Source: Ferrimonas sp044433165 (GTDB lineage Bacteria > Pseudomonadota > Gammaproteobacteria > Enterobacterales > Shewanellaceae). Taken from it: a stretch of DNA of 62,309 nt. Of the stretch, positions 1 through 8,765 are shown piece by piece (position 1 is the first letter of the stretch; each line of letters opens with the position of its first letter). Below the pieces are notes generated by a model. That model had not been told where the DNA came from, did not search any database, and was given only the letters and a program-made list of their open reading frames with translations. A program made the translations under genes and the position numbers. The stretch lies in assembly GCA_044433165.1 (NCBI GenBank), contig JAWXTX010000003.1, positions 1 through 62,309 on the forward strand, written 5' to 3'.

Positions 1-674
1 ATGGGGGCAGATAGCGGCGACAGTGTGCCTTGTTCGCATTTTAGATTACCGGTGATGTGTAATTTTTTCGGGTTTATTCCAAGCTGCTGAAAGCGTTCTG
101 ATTGTGCTGTACTTTGAGCCCCTATTTGCGCTAAAGGCTGGAGCAGATAGTGGGTGAGCCAAGAATAGCGCAAATAGCGTTGGTGGCTTTTTTCGGATAA
201 GCGGCCATTGAGCAAAACCACGGGGCGTTGCTGTTGGCGAGCAATGGTCAAAAAATTAGGCCAAAGCTCAGATTCTAATAGGATGCTCAGTTGCGGATTA
301 AAGTGGCCGAAAAAGCGTCGTAATGGCCCTGGGAGATCAAAGGGCAAATAAACGTGTTGTACACCTTGGCCAAAGAGCTGGGTGATGGTTTGTGAGCCGG
401 TGACGCTGCTGCAGGTGATCACAGGAGTGAGATCAGGGTATTGCTGCATGATGGCTTTAATCAGCGGCGCTGCCGTAATGGTTTCGCCAACCGATACGCA
501 GTGAAAATGCACACAAGCCGATGGAATGGGCAGTGAATCTGCATGTTTAGAGTAGAGGCCAAAACGCTCTGAACAGCGATGACGGTAGCCGCTTTGACGC
601 CAGCTACGGCCATACAGCTTGAGTAAGAGTAACGGTAAAAAAAGATAAAATAGAAGGGTATATAGGCGCTGCAT
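1..674 (-). CDS. waaA: 3-deoxy-D-manno-octulosonic acid (Kdo) transferase, N-terminal part
   Basis: Transfers Kdo from CMP-Kdo to lipid A precursor at the inner face of the cytoplasmic membrane, in LPS core assembly. The reading frame opens at the ATG at 674 and runs off the left edge of the window, so only the first 224 residues are present. A hydrophobic N-terminal anchor covers residues about 4-20. The GT30 signature SVGET is at 61-65, with E64 as the expected catalytic base, followed by HVYLPFDLP (107-115) and ESELWPN (134-140). Together these match the N-terminal Rossmann domain of WaaA. The gene is incomplete only because of the window edge; no frameshift was seen. Confidence 0.9.
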   Translation of the reverse strand, partial: MQRLYTLLFYLFLPLLLLKLYGRSWRQSGYRHRCSERFGLYSKHADSLPIPSACVHFHCVSVGETITAAPLIKAIMQQYPDLTPVITCSSVTGSQTITQLFGQGVQHVYLPFDLPGPLRRFFGHFNPQLSILLESELWPNFLTIARQQQRPVVLLNGRLSEKSHQRYLRYSWLTHYLLQPLAQIGAQSTAQSERFQQLGINPKKLHITGNLKCEQGTLSPLSAP

Positions 675-796
675 GACAATCCTTGCTTGCCTTGAATAGT
701 CTGGGAGACATCGTTAGCAAGAATAGGCGATTTTAAGGTGTTCGTTTTTCAGGGGGGTTGTGCAGTGCGCGAGAGCGAGCGTGCAGTAGGACTATC

Positions 797-829
797 AAAA
801 AAAACGGCTCAGATCATCATCTGAGCCGT
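797..829 (-). terminator. Rho-independent terminator of arcA
   Basis: An 11-bp stem (ACGGCTCAGAT with its complement, loop CATC) is followed on the minus strand by a run of eight T. It lies about 20 bp past the arcA stop codon. Confidence 0.85.
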
Positions 830-850
830 CAGGCAATCACGTTTGGTGGG

Positions 851-1570
851 TTATTCGGCAACCAACTCGCCGCAGAAACGGTAACCTTCGCCATGGATGG
901 TAGCGATGATTTCAGGTGTTTCTTGGTGACTCTCGAAGTGTTTACGAATGCGGCGAATGGTCACATCAACGGTGCGGTCGTGTGGCTTAAGTTCGCGGCC
1001 AGTCATTTTCATCAGTAAGTCGGTACGAGACAAAATTTTGCCTGGATTCTCAATAAAGTACAGTAATGCACGGAATTCAGAACGAGGTAACTTGAATGAC
1101 TCGCCACTTGGGCTGATCAGGGAACGACTGTTGATCTCCAGTACCCAATGATTGAACTGATAAGATTCAACCTGTGGACGATCTTCGGATTGGCGAGAAA
1201 CATTAACAATACGATTCAACAAGTTACGTGCACGAATGGTTAATTCACGCAGGTTGAAAGGCTTGGTAATGTAATCATCTGCACCAATTTCAAGACCTAA
1301 AATTTTATCAACTTCGTTATCACGGCCAGTTAAGAAAATTAAGGCAATATCGTCTTTTTCACGCAGTTCTCGTGCCAGCAACAAACCGTTTTTACCCGGT
1401 AGGTTGATGTCCATAATCACAAGGTTAATCTTGTGATTTTTGAGGGCAGCGTGCATCTCTTCACCATCTGTGGCCATGGTTACTTGGTAACCTTCTGCCT
1501 CAAAGATGCTTTTAAGAGTGGTACTGGTGACGGCTTCGTCTTCAACAATAAGAATATGCGGGTTTTGCAT
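851..1570 (-). CDS. arcA: Two-component response regulator ArcA (aerobic respiration control)
   Basis: OmpR/PhoB-type response regulator that, phosphorylated by ArcB under low oxygen, represses aerobic respiratory genes. The receiver domain covers residues 1-120, with the acidic pair E10-D11, phospho-acceptor D54 (VIMD), T81 and K103 (ITKPF). The winged-helix DNA-binding domain covers about 135-235. The length of 239 residues is close to E. coli ArcA (238). The gene is single, with its own terminator, and its upstream region is the long gap shared with divergent lysC. The arcA-lysC/thr neighbourhood fits the ancestral gammaproteobacterial order. Confidence 0.96.
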   Translation of the reverse strand: MQNPHILIVEDEAVTSTTLKSIFEAEGYQVTMATDGEEMHAALKNHKINLVIMDINLPGKNGLLLARELREKDDIALIFLTGRDNEVDKILGLEIGADDYITKPFNLRELTIRARNLLNRIVNVSRQSEDRPQVESYQFNHWVLEINSRSLISPSGESFKLPRSEFRALLYFIENPGKILSRTDLLMKMTGRELKPHDRTVDVTIRRIRKHFESHQETPEIIATIHGEGYRFCGELVAE

Positions 1571-2054
1571 GTGGGCTACCTAGAAAGCACAATTTATTAC
1601 AAGCTACGACGCTCAATGGAATCATCGTAAAGCATAGGCAAAGACCCATTGATGCCATTAAGGCCACGCATTCTGCCATATTGCATATGTTGCTAAGGCA
1701 GGTTTGGGTATTGCCTAGTGGCGCTATTATCTATCAGAAATCCCTAATAATGAGACAGAATGTTTTCCGATTTTGTTAACATTTGACTAAAAGTGTTAGC
1801 TGTGTCACGCTTTTGCGGGATAGTTGCTTCACTTTGCATGCATTATCAAATTAAAAGATCTGGACTTAATCGTTAAATTAGAAATCTTGGGTGTGATAAT
1901 TCAAATGTTCCGTCGTTAAACTTTAGTAAAAAGATAAGAGTGCGCACGGTTTTATGGCGCTTTCGTCTGCATCTTTAATAAGTTTTTTTTTGATATCCAT
2001 AACGTTACCGCGCTTGACTCTAATAGGTTAATCCGTTGTAGTTGTCGCTCTTAA
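1571..2054. promoter_or_regulatory. arcA-lysC divergent intergenic region (promoters)
   Basis: About 480 bp without a convincing gene. Near 2014-2019 a TTGACT hexamer sits 17 bp from TGTAGT (2037-2042), a plausible promoter for lysC. A start site there would fall just before the lysine riboswitch. On the arcA side, three 8-mers phased exactly 10 bp apart (1773, 1783 and 1793; TTGTTAAC, TTGACTAA, GTGTTAGC) resemble the direct-repeat layout of ArcA-binding elements. Nothing else recognisable was seen. Confidence 0.45.
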
Positions 2055-2250
2055 AAGAAGAGGTGCAATGTCTAGATAACCTTAACAAAGCGGATAAGCG
2101 CTAATGCGTTAAGGTAACGGAGCACATTGCCGAGGTTTGTGTTGGCTTATTCCAACCAAATCGGCTGCTGAGGCTGAATCCTCAGGGCTGTCACCAAAGT
2201 GCTTGGAGCGCAGACTCTAGGTTAATGCATACGGTGGAGAGCTTCTGGAC
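2055..2250 (+). promoter_or_regulatory. Lysine riboswitch (L box) upstream of lysC
   Basis: The region matches the E. coli lysC leader in sequence and order. A 5' closing strand AGAAG (2056-2060) runs into AGGTGCAA. Then come TGCCGAGGT, the CGGCTG...CTGAATCCTCAGGGCTGTCACC core, and a 3' strand GGTGGAGAGCTTCT whose CTTCT (2242-2246) pairs with the 5' strand. This is the five-helix lysine aptamer. It ends about 60 nt before the lysC ATG, so lysine should lower lysC expression. No strong U-tract terminator is visible between aptamer and ATG, which suggests control at translation initiation (inference). Confidence 0.93.
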
Positions 2251-2312
2251 AGATCCTATTGGGTATATCTCAAAGGCTGCTGCCGAGCTCTCGAGCAATC
2301 AAGGTTTGAGCA

Positions 2313-3695
2313 ATGACCCTACAACTTCCTTCCCTTACTGTCGCTAAATTTGGCGGTACTTCCGTGGCTGATTACGATTCGATGCAGCGTTGTGCTGACA
2401 TTGTTCTAGCCGATCCGCGTGTGCGTGTGGTGGTTGTGAGCGCCTCTAGTGGCGTGACGAATCTACTTGTTACTCTTAGCCGTGGCACGGAACCACAGCA
2501 GCAACAGCAGATATTGGCGCAGATCGCCGCCATTATGCAGCGTATTTTAGTGGATCTACAACGGCCGGCAGCGGTGGTGGCGTATATTGATCAGCAACTG
2601 ACGCAGATGGCGCAGTTAAGCGAAATTTGCGCCCAAGCCCAAGCCCAAGACCGCGATCGCGATGCGTTATTAGTGATGGGAGAGCTCTGCTCTTCTGCTT
2701 TGTTTGCGGAGTTGTTGCGCCAACGAGGCGCGCAGGCGGCGGCATTTGATGTGCGCCAAGTGTTACGCACAGACAGCTATTATGGCCAAGCAGAGCCGCA
2801 GGTGGCAGCAATTAAACGCTTAACTCACACGCATTTACAGCCACAATTAGAACAGCAGGTTGTGGTTACGCAGGGGTTTGTGGGGGCCGATGAACAAGGG
2901 CATACCACCACATTAGGACGAGGTGGTTCGGATTATTCGGCGGCCTTATTAGCTGAAGCATTAGAGGCCAATGTGTTAGCGATATGGACCGATGTGGATG
3001 GGATCTACAGCTGCGATCCTCGTTTGGTTCGTCAGGCTCACCCGATCCCTGAGTTATCGTTTGATGAGGCGGCGGAAATGGCCACTTTTGGTGCCAAAGT
3101 CTTACACCCAGCCACGATATTACCGGCGGTTCGCAGCGGTTGCCCTGTGTTTGTTGGCAAAAGCCGAGCGCCAGAGCAGGGCGGAACTTGGATTCGCAAG
3201 CAGGTGAATACGTTACCAGGGTTTCGGGCGTTAAGTTTACGTCGTAAGCAGACGCTAATGACGGTACACAGTTTAAATATGCTGCATGCGCGCGGCTTTT
3301 TGGCTGAGCTGTTTGTGATTTTAGCGAAGCATCGCATCTCTGTGGATTTGATCACCACCTCCGAAGTATCGGTGGCATTAACGTTGGATGACACCGGTTC
3401 GAATGGCGATGGGGCTTCATTGATTACCTCGGAATTACTGGCGGAGCTGGCGCCATTATGCCGAGTTGAAATTACTCAGAATTTGGCGCTGGTGGCGGTA
3501 TTGGGTAACCAATTAGCCAGTACACCGGGGGTGGCCAAGCAGGTGTTTGATGTGATGGCACCTTATAACATTCGCATGTTTTGCCAAGGGGCGAGCCCGC
3601 ATAACATCTGTTTTTTAGTGGCCGAAGAGGAAGCGCAGACCGTTATTGAGCAGCTGCATCAGCATTTATTGGAGCCAGTTAGCGTGGGTTGTTAA
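2313..3695 (+). CDS. lysC: Lysine-sensitive aspartokinase III
   Basis: Phosphorylates aspartate to 4-aspartyl phosphate, the first step to lysine, threonine and methionine. The kinase signature KFGGTS is at residues 12-17, the Thr/Ser-rich loop TLGRGGSDYSA is in mid-domain, and TDVDGIYSCDPR marks the aspartate-binding region. Two C-terminal ACT domains (about 310-450) form the allosteric lysine site. At 460 residues it is the monofunctional LysC size, unlike the fused ThrA at 8766. The lysine riboswitch directly upstream supports the lysine-specific isozyme. It is followed by a bidirectional terminator shared with purC. Confidence 0.95.
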   Translation: MTLQLPSLTVAKFGGTSVADYDSMQRCADIVLADPRVRVVVVSASSGVTNLLVTLSRGTEPQQQQQILAQIAAIMQRILVDLQRPAAVVAYIDQQLTQMAQLSEICAQAQAQDRDRDALLVMGELCSSALFAELLRQRGAQAAAFDVRQVLRTDSYYGQAEPQVAAIKRLTHTHLQPQLEQQVVVTQGFVGADEQGHTTTLGRGGSDYSAALLAEALEANVLAIWTDVDGIYSCDPRLVRQAHPIPELSFDEAAEMATFGAKVLHPATILPAVRSGCPVFVGKSRAPEQGGTWIRKQVNTLPGFRALSLRRKQTLMTVHSLNMLHARGFLAELFVILAKHRISVDLITTSEVSVALTLDDTGSNGDGASLITSELLAELAPLCRVEITQNLALVAVLGNQLASTPGVAKQVFDVMAPYNIRMFCQGASPHNICFLVAEEEAQTVIEQLHQHLLEPVSVGC

Positions 3696-3712
3696 GCGAT
3701 ATCATGGCATGC

Positions 3713-3741
3713 AAAAAAAGGGATCATCTGATCCCTTTTTT
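3713..3741. terminator. Bidirectional terminator between lysC and purC
   Basis: The stem AGGGATCA/TGATCCCT is flanked by seven A on the left and six T on the right. It can therefore end transcripts from both converging genes. Confidence 0.85.
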
Positions 3742-3761
3742 CATGAGCAACGCCGCATCAA

Positions 3762-4868
3762 TTACTCGTCAATTAAGCCAAATTGGTCGCGCAGTATGGC
3801 GATAATTTCCGCTTTGGGGTTGGCGCTCAGTTCGATTTTTTCGCCGGTGATCTTTTCGGCAATATTCAGATAAGTCTCAGAGACCTGCATTAACACTTCC
3901 GTTGGCAATGCGTTATTTTTGGCTAACGCTAAGCGTTCAGTCATGCGATCTTTGTTTAATAAAATATCGGGATCGGGGAAATGGCTCAGCAGCAGTTGGC
4001 GGAAGCCCTCTTTAGACTGCTCAATGATTTGACCATCGCGATAAGCTGGGCCGTCCCAAATGCGAGATGAGTCGGGGGTGCCGACTTCATCCATGTAAAT
4101 TAATTGTTCGTTGCCGGTCGCATCGGTGACGTAGCCAAACTCAAATTTGGTATCAACAAACACTTGATCCAGTTCGGCCAAGGCATTGGCGATCAGATCA
4201 AAGCCCTCTTTTAAAAGCACTTCATAACGATCAACATCGGCTGGTGAGCGGAAGTTAAAGGCATGATAGTTGGCATCAATATCTGCACGGGTGATGTTGA
4301 CGTCGTCCACTGCTGGTACCCCTGGGATCCCCTTTAATATGCCTTTGGTGGATGGGGTGATCAGCAACTTGGGCAGCTTTTGATCTTTGCTTAATCCTGC
4401 GGGCAGTTCAATGCCACAGAAGCGGCGTTCGCCTTTACTGTAGGCGCGCCACATGGAACCGGTAATGTATTGGCGGCAGATCGCTTCGATCATCACTGGC
4501 TTGGCTTTTTGTACAATCCAAACAAATGGGTGAGGGATCTCTAAAATGTGGCTGTCAGCCAAACCATGGGCTTTAAATTGGCGGAACCAATGGTTAGAAA
4601 TGGCATTGAGTGCTGCGCCTTTACCGGGGACGCCGGCCATACCGCCTTCACCGTGCCAAATGCAATCAAACGCTGAGATCCGATCGGAGATCACCATGAT
4701 GGCTAACGGCGCATCGGCAGCAACGTTGTACCCTTTTTCTTGGATTAAACGCGCACTGTCTTTGGCAGTAAGCCAATACACGGAGCGCACTTTACCTGAA
4801 TGCACGGGGGCATCGGTACGGATCGGGAGATCGTTATTAACAGCGAGTACTTGGTCGGCAAGGTTCAT
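3762..4868 (-). CDS. purC: Phosphoribosylaminoimidazole-succinocarboxamide synthase (SAICAR synthetase), long form
   Basis: ATP-dependent ligation of aspartate to CAIR in de novo purine synthesis. The N-terminal SGKVRSVY nucleotide-binding strand, ISDRISAFDC, the RQYITGSMWR segment, and DTKFEFG followed by MDEVGTPDSSR are all SAICAR synthetase motifs. The protein is 368 residues, much longer than the ~237-residue E. coli PurC, and matches the long form seen in Vibrio/Shewanella-type bacteria. An AGGAA ribosome site precedes the ATG. No convincing PurR operator was found in the ~190 bp upstream. Confidence 0.93.
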   Translation of the reverse strand: MNLADQVLAVNNDLPIRTDAPVHSGKVRSVYWLTAKDSARLIQEKGYNVAADAPLAIMVISDRISAFDCIWHGEGGMAGVPGKGAALNAISNHWFRQFKAHGLADSHILEIPHPFVWIVQKAKPVMIEAICRQYITGSMWRAYSKGERRFCGIELPAGLSKDQKLPKLLITPSTKGILKGIPGVPAVDDVNITRADIDANYHAFNFRSPADVDRYEVLLKEGFDLIANALAELDQVFVDTKFEFGYVTDATGNEQLIYMDEVGTPDSSRIWDGPAYRDGQIIEQSKEGFRQLLLSHFPDPDILLNKDRMTERLALAKNNALPTEVLMQVSETYLNIAEKITGEKIELSANPKAEIIAILRDQFGLIDE

Positions 4869-5120
4869 GATGACGTTCCTGTATCGAAAAAGAGTAGGGG
4901 AGCGCTTAAAAAAGGGGGTGCTGGCGGCAGGCCATCCATGATGAATGATGGCGTTTGGCGAGCAGCCAATGGCGCTTTAGTGACAGGATGATATCAGACT
5001 TGCGGCGTTCAAAGTTCAGCAGAAAACATTGTTTTAAAAACAGTAAATTCGTGACATTAGGCCAGTTTGAACCATGAATTATTGGTGTTTGGGCCATGTT
5101 ATAGAGCCATTTTCAGGCAC

Positions 5121-5146
5121 AAAAAATCCGAGGCATGGCCTCGGAT
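5121..5146 (-). terminator. Rho-independent terminator of slyD
   Basis: The stem ATCCGAGGC/GCCTCGGAT with a 3-nt loop is followed on the minus strand by six T, about 55 bp beyond the slyD stop codon. Confidence 0.85.
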
Positions 5147-5199
5147 CTGGCATCAACATTCGCCGCTGTTCTTAGCCATTGGCGATGATTGGGCAGGGA

Positions 5200-5859
5200 T
5201 TAATGGCTGTGCTTACCGCAGCACTCATCACCATTACCGCAGCTGCCGGTGCCGCCACAGCATTCGTGATCGTCATGAGCGTGATCATGGCCATGGTCAT
5301 GGCTACCACAAGCGCCACTGCCACAGCAGCCGTGCTCTTCTTCCTCTTCGTGGTGATGGTGTGAGCCACAACCACCGCCACAACAACCGCCGCCAACACT
5401 GGCTGGGTGGCCTTGTTCGATCTCTTCTTCAGTGCCTTCACGTACGGCAACCACTTCTACTTGGAAGTTCAGATCTTGGCCGGCCATTGGGTGGTTACCA
5501 TCAACGATAACCGTGTCATCTTTCACTTCGGTGACCACAACTGGGCGTGGGCCTGCATCGGTTTGCGCCATAAAACGCATACCCGGAATGATGTCTTCAA
5601 CGCCTTCAAACGCAGCCAGCGGCACTTCTTGGATCAGTGCCAGCTCAATGTCGCCATACGCATCAGCTGCTACGATGTCTGCATCGAGTTGATCGCCTGC
5701 TTGTTTGCCCTGCAACTGCGCTTCTAAACCCGGGATCAGGTTATCAGCGCCGTGTAGGTATTCCATTGGCTCCGCACCAAATGATTCTTCAATGATCTCA
5801 CCGGCGCTGTTACGCAGGCGGTAATGCAGGGTCACTACCGTATTGTTGTCGATGATCAT
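5200..5859 (-). CDS. slyD: FKBP-type peptidyl-prolyl isomerase SlyD with metal-binding tail
   Basis: Cytoplasmic prolyl isomerase and chaperone, also a nickel metallochaperone for hydrogenase in E. coli. The FKBP domain is split by the insert-in-flap domain (about 76-120), as in SlyD, with LIPGLEAQLQG at 41-51 and GNHPMAGQDL at 121-130. Residues 151-219 form a tail made almost entirely of His, Cys, Gly and Asp, including HHHH, several CC pairs and HDHGHDHAHDDH, suited to binding Ni, Zn or Cu. The tail is longer and richer in CC pairs than in E. coli (196 residues in total). aceK ends 67 bp upstream on the same strand, so co-transcription is possible. Confidence 0.94.
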   Translation of the reverse strand: MIIDNNTVVTLHYRLRNSAGEIIEESFGAEPMEYLHGADNLIPGLEAQLQGKQAGDQLDADIVAADAYGDIELALIQEVPLAAFEGVEDIIPGMRFMAQTDAGPRPVVVTEVKDDTVIVDGNHPMAGQDLNFQVEVVAVREGTEEEIEQGHPASVGGGCCGGGCGSHHHHEEEEEHGCCGSGACGSHDHGHDHAHDDHECCGGTGSCGNGDECCGKHSH

Positions 5860-5926
5860 CTGATCACTCCCGTTATAAGAAAAAACGCATAGTACGAGAT
5901 CTGGCGCTGCAAACGCTAGGATCTGG

Positions 5927-7639
5927 CTAACAGTTTTTTAGCTTTAAGCGCCGTTGCTCACTGTATGGACACACATCGGGGATCTGGTTTGCTTGAATGT
6001 TGGTTTGTAATTGTTGCCAATATTCAGCGGTTAATAGCTCTCTGTGGTGCGCCATAAAGGCGTTTTTAATGGCCGGTCGTGCCAATAAAAAATGGCCAAA
6101 CTCTTCGGGAAAAATGTCTTTGTCGGCAACGGAAAACCACGGCTCGGCGGCCAATTCTTGCTCGGGGGTGTGTGCTTGGGGGAGGTGGCGAAAGTGGCAG
6201 TCTGTCATGTATTCAATTTCGTCATAATCGTAAAAGACCACACGGTTATGACGGGTGAGACCAAAGTTTTTAAATAACATGTCGCCGGGGAAAATATTTA
6301 CCGCAGCCAATTGTTTAATTGCATAGCCATATTCCTCAATGGCGTGTTCGAGCTGCGCTGGGGTAGTGTTATCTAGGTATAAATTCAGTGGCGTCATCCG
6401 CCGCTCTACATAGAGGTGGCGGATAATCACTTGCTCTTCATTAAGCTCCAATTCGCTGGCGGCAACCGTTTGTAATTCTTGCAGTAGGGCATCGCTAAAG
6501 CGCGCTCTGGGAAACACAAAATTGGTGTATTCCTGCGTGTCTGCCATACGACCGACGCGATCATGACGCTTTACCAGTTCATACTTTTCTTTTACTTGCG
6601 CTTTGGTGAGATTTTTCGGCGGGGCAAAGACGTCTTTGATGATTTTAAACACCACTGGTAATGATGGCAGTGTAAACACCGCCATCACCATGCCTTTGAT
6701 GCCAGGGGCTATCTCAAAGCGATCTTGGCTGTGATCCATATGATGTAAAAAACCTCGGTAAAATTCGGTTTTACCGTGTTTTTGTAAGCCAATCGCGCTG
6801 TAAAGCTCGGCCCAACTTTTATTGGGCATAAGCTGCTTTAAATAGCTAACAAGCAGCGCCGGTTGATTTATATCGACCATAAAATAGGCGCGGGTAAAGC
6901 TAAAGACGACCGACAGTTCATCCACATCGGTGATGAGCGCATCAATATAAAGCCCGTATTTGCTGTGGCGAATGGGCAGCAGCAGCGGGCAAAAACCTTG
7001 GTAGCCAACCAGTCGGCCTAGCAGATAAGCGCCTTTATTTCGGTAAAAGATGCAATCCAATAGTTCGATGCGATGGTAGTTACCTTGAGCGACTAATGGC
7101 GCGAGTCGCGCCCAAACTGCGGCGATGTCTTGCTCTAAATTGGCAAAATGGTGACCAAAGCGCGAAGGGTTGAGCAGGTGTTTGATGTCATTTTGAGGAT
7201 CATCGCTTAATTGGCGGTATTGGCTGAGTTTTTCTGGAGCAAAATGGGCACGGGTATGGACGCTGGTATGCAAAAACAGCAATTGTTGCGCTAAGCCTCG
7301 GTGGCGAAACAGGCGTGAGAAGACCGAATTAAAAAACGTTTCGGCCATTTCCGCCTGTGGGTGGCCTTGCAGTAAATGTTGGTAGGCCTGCTTTGTGCTG
7401 CGCCATAACTGATTGGAGATCACTGGGGTGGCGATTTGCTGCATGATTTTTTGGGTTTGCAGCTCTACTTGCTCATTATAAAGCGCAATCCGTTGTCTTT
7501 GCGCCGCATCAGCCGCCTGCCAGTCTTGGTGAATAAAGCGCGTCTTGGCTTGGCGTGAAATGCGCATAAATATTCGAAAATGTTTATCAAATCCGGCCAA
7601 AATTTGATACGCCAATTGGTTGGGGGTGATGTGCTCCAT
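5927..7639 (-). CDS. aceK: Isocitrate dehydrogenase kinase/phosphatase
   Basis: Bifunctional enzyme that phosphorylates and dephosphorylates isocitrate dehydrogenase, diverting carbon to the glyoxylate shunt during growth on acetate or fatty acids. The ATP-binding stretch PGIKGMVMAVFTLPSLPVVF followed by KIIKDVF is diagnostic for AceK. Kinase-like catalytic features such as VFYDYDEIEYM lie near the C-terminus. At 570 residues it is full length (E. coli 578). Here it is not in an aceBAK operon; it lies between slyD and divergent yjtD, so its regulation is probably separate from aceBA. Confidence 0.95.
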   Translation of the reverse strand: MEHITPNQLAYQILAGFDKHFRIFMRISRQAKTRFIHQDWQAADAAQRQRIALYNEQVELQTQKIMQQIATPVISNQLWRSTKQAYQHLLQGHPQAEMAETFFNSVFSRLFRHRGLAQQLLFLHTSVHTRAHFAPEKLSQYRQLSDDPQNDIKHLLNPSRFGHHFANLEQDIAAVWARLAPLVAQGNYHRIELLDCIFYRNKGAYLLGRLVGYQGFCPLLLPIRHSKYGLYIDALITDVDELSVVFSFTRAYFMVDINQPALLVSYLKQLMPNKSWAELYSAIGLQKHGKTEFYRGFLHHMDHSQDRFEIAPGIKGMVMAVFTLPSLPVVFKIIKDVFAPPKNLTKAQVKEKYELVKRHDRVGRMADTQEYTNFVFPRARFSDALLQELQTVAASELELNEEQVIIRHLYVERRMTPLNLYLDNTTPAQLEHAIEEYGYAIKQLAAVNIFPGDMLFKNFGLTRHNRVVFYDYDEIEYMTDCHFRHLPQAHTPEQELAAEPWFSVADKDIFPEEFGHFLLARPAIKNAFMAHHRELLTAEYWQQLQTNIQANQIPDVCPYSEQRRLKLKNC

Positions 7640-7822
7640 GGCTCACGTCCTTGTGCGCAGCGCATTCGTATATTGCCTTGGCTTGGTAGCGGCTAAGGCA
7701 CGATTCCATTGCGTTAATGTGAGCTTTTCAAGCGCGCCTTGCAATACCCTTTATGGGGCTGCGGTAAGGTTGCATTCTTGGGGGCGGGGGGTACTCTTGG
7801 CCATCCGATGTGTGGAGGACAG

Positions 7823-8500
7823 ATGGCACAGCTCTATTTTATTTTGGTTTCACCTCAGCGTGGTGAAAATGTGGGCGCGGCGGCGCGTGCCATGAACACC
7901 ATGGGTTTTGAACATTTACGCATTGTGGACTCGCAAGCGCACTTAACCGATGAAGCGCAGTGGACTGCGCATGGTAGTCAGCATTTACTTACGCAGGCGC
8001 AATCGTTTGCATCGCTTGCTGATGCACTGGCAGACATTGATTTAAGCTTTGCCACAACGGCCCGTAAAAGGGGCGATAAGCGGCGGCTGCATACGCCCGC
8101 CACTGCGGTGCAACAGGTGCAGCAACTGGGCTCGAGTATTCAGCGGGTGGCGTTGGTCTTTGGTTGCGAAGCCTCAGGCTTGGCCAATGACGATTTGGCG
8201 CAGGTGGATTTATTAACCACCATTCCCTTAGCAAACGCTTACCCATCGCTCAATTTAGGTCAGGCTATCATGCTGTATGCCTATGAATTTTCTCAAATTC
8301 CCATCCCTGAAGCTGCTACGGCCAATGCACCGCAATTTGCCGCGCTAAAGCAGCGTAGCCACGCTTTGCTGGATCAATTGGCGGTAGCAGAGCACGAACC
8401 CTTACGTCGCTGGCTTGCAGATAGTTTAGGCACCATAAAGCAACGGGACGTCGCTATGCTGCATTTGTTATTAGGTGATATCGAAAAGGCTATCAAGTGA
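7823..8500 (+). CDS. yjtD: SPOUT-family RNA methyltransferase (YjtD/LasT, TrmH/TrmJ-like)
   Basis: Alpha/beta-knot methyltransferase of the SpoU (TrmH/TrmJ) family, expected to 2'-O-methylate RNA with S-adenosylmethionine. The N-terminal LVSPQRGENVGAAARAMNTM, the SAM-binding GCEASGL, and the C-terminal knot NLGQAIMLYAYE are the three SPOUT motifs. The frame is open from further upstream, but the ATG at 7823 follows a GGAGGA ribosome site and gives 225 residues, the usual length. In E. coli yjtD also lies between arcA and thrL, so position supports this name. Its exact RNA target is not evident from sequence. Confidence 0.85.
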   Translation: MAQLYFILVSPQRGENVGAAARAMNTMGFEHLRIVDSQAHLTDEAQWTAHGSQHLLTQAQSFASLADALADIDLSFATTARKRGDKRRLHTPATAVQQVQQLGSSIQRVALVFGCEASGLANDDLAQVDLLTTIPLANAYPSLNLGQAIMLYAYEFSQIPIPEAATANAPQFAALKQRSHALLDQLAVAEHEPLRRWLADSLGTIKQRDVAMLHLLLGDIEKAIK

Positions 8501-8587
8501 GCAGTTGACAATGATTGCCTAAACAACGACCGTAGAGGGCAGCGAATAGATTGAATTCGCAGCATATCTTTGGGAGTTACTCAGCAA

Positions 8588-8668
8588 ATGCATCGTTCAC
8601 ACATGGCGTACATCATTATTGGCACCATGACCACAATCGGCTCTGGCCGAATGGGGGCGGGCGCGTAG
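8588..8668 (+). CDS. thrL: thr operon leader peptide
   Basis: A 26-codon open frame begins 11 nt after a GGGAG ribosome site and ends at TAG (8666-8668). The peptide contains three Ile in a row (residues 9-11), Thr at 13, 15 and 16, and Ile at 17. This is the Thr/Ile-rich signature that lets charged tRNA-Thr and tRNA-Ile control attenuation. It is followed 20 nt later by the attenuator hairpin and then thrA. It has fewer Thr codons (3) than the E. coli leader (8). It is too short for usual gene callers. A TTGACA at 8505-8510 may be the -35, but no good -10 was found. Confidence 0.85.
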   Translation: MHRSHMAYIIIGTMTTIGSGRMGAGA

Positions 8669-8688
8669 TACCTCAGTAATCCGAACGC

Positions 8689-8726
8689 AAACAAGCCCGC
8701 TTTTAGAAAAAGCGGGCTTGTTTCGT
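8689..8726 (+). terminator. Threonine operon attenuator
   Basis: A 16-bp perfect stem (8689-8704 with 8708-8723) with a 3-nt loop ends in TTT and a T-rich tail. It lies between the thrL stop codon and the thrA ribosome site. When Thr- and Ile-tRNAs are charged, the ribosome finishes thrL and this stem should form and stop transcription. Confidence 0.88.
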
Positions 8727-8765
8727 TTGGGCTTGAATTTGAGTAAGACAGGGAGATCGACATCG

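Noticed and set aside
5020..5045. PurR operator upstream of purC (GAAAACATTGTTTT)
   Set aside because: The palindrome does not align with the 16-bp PurR consensus when centred; too weak.
5172..5510. His- and Ala-rich open frames antisense to slyD
   Set aside because: They arise from the repetitive His/Cys codons of the SlyD tail.
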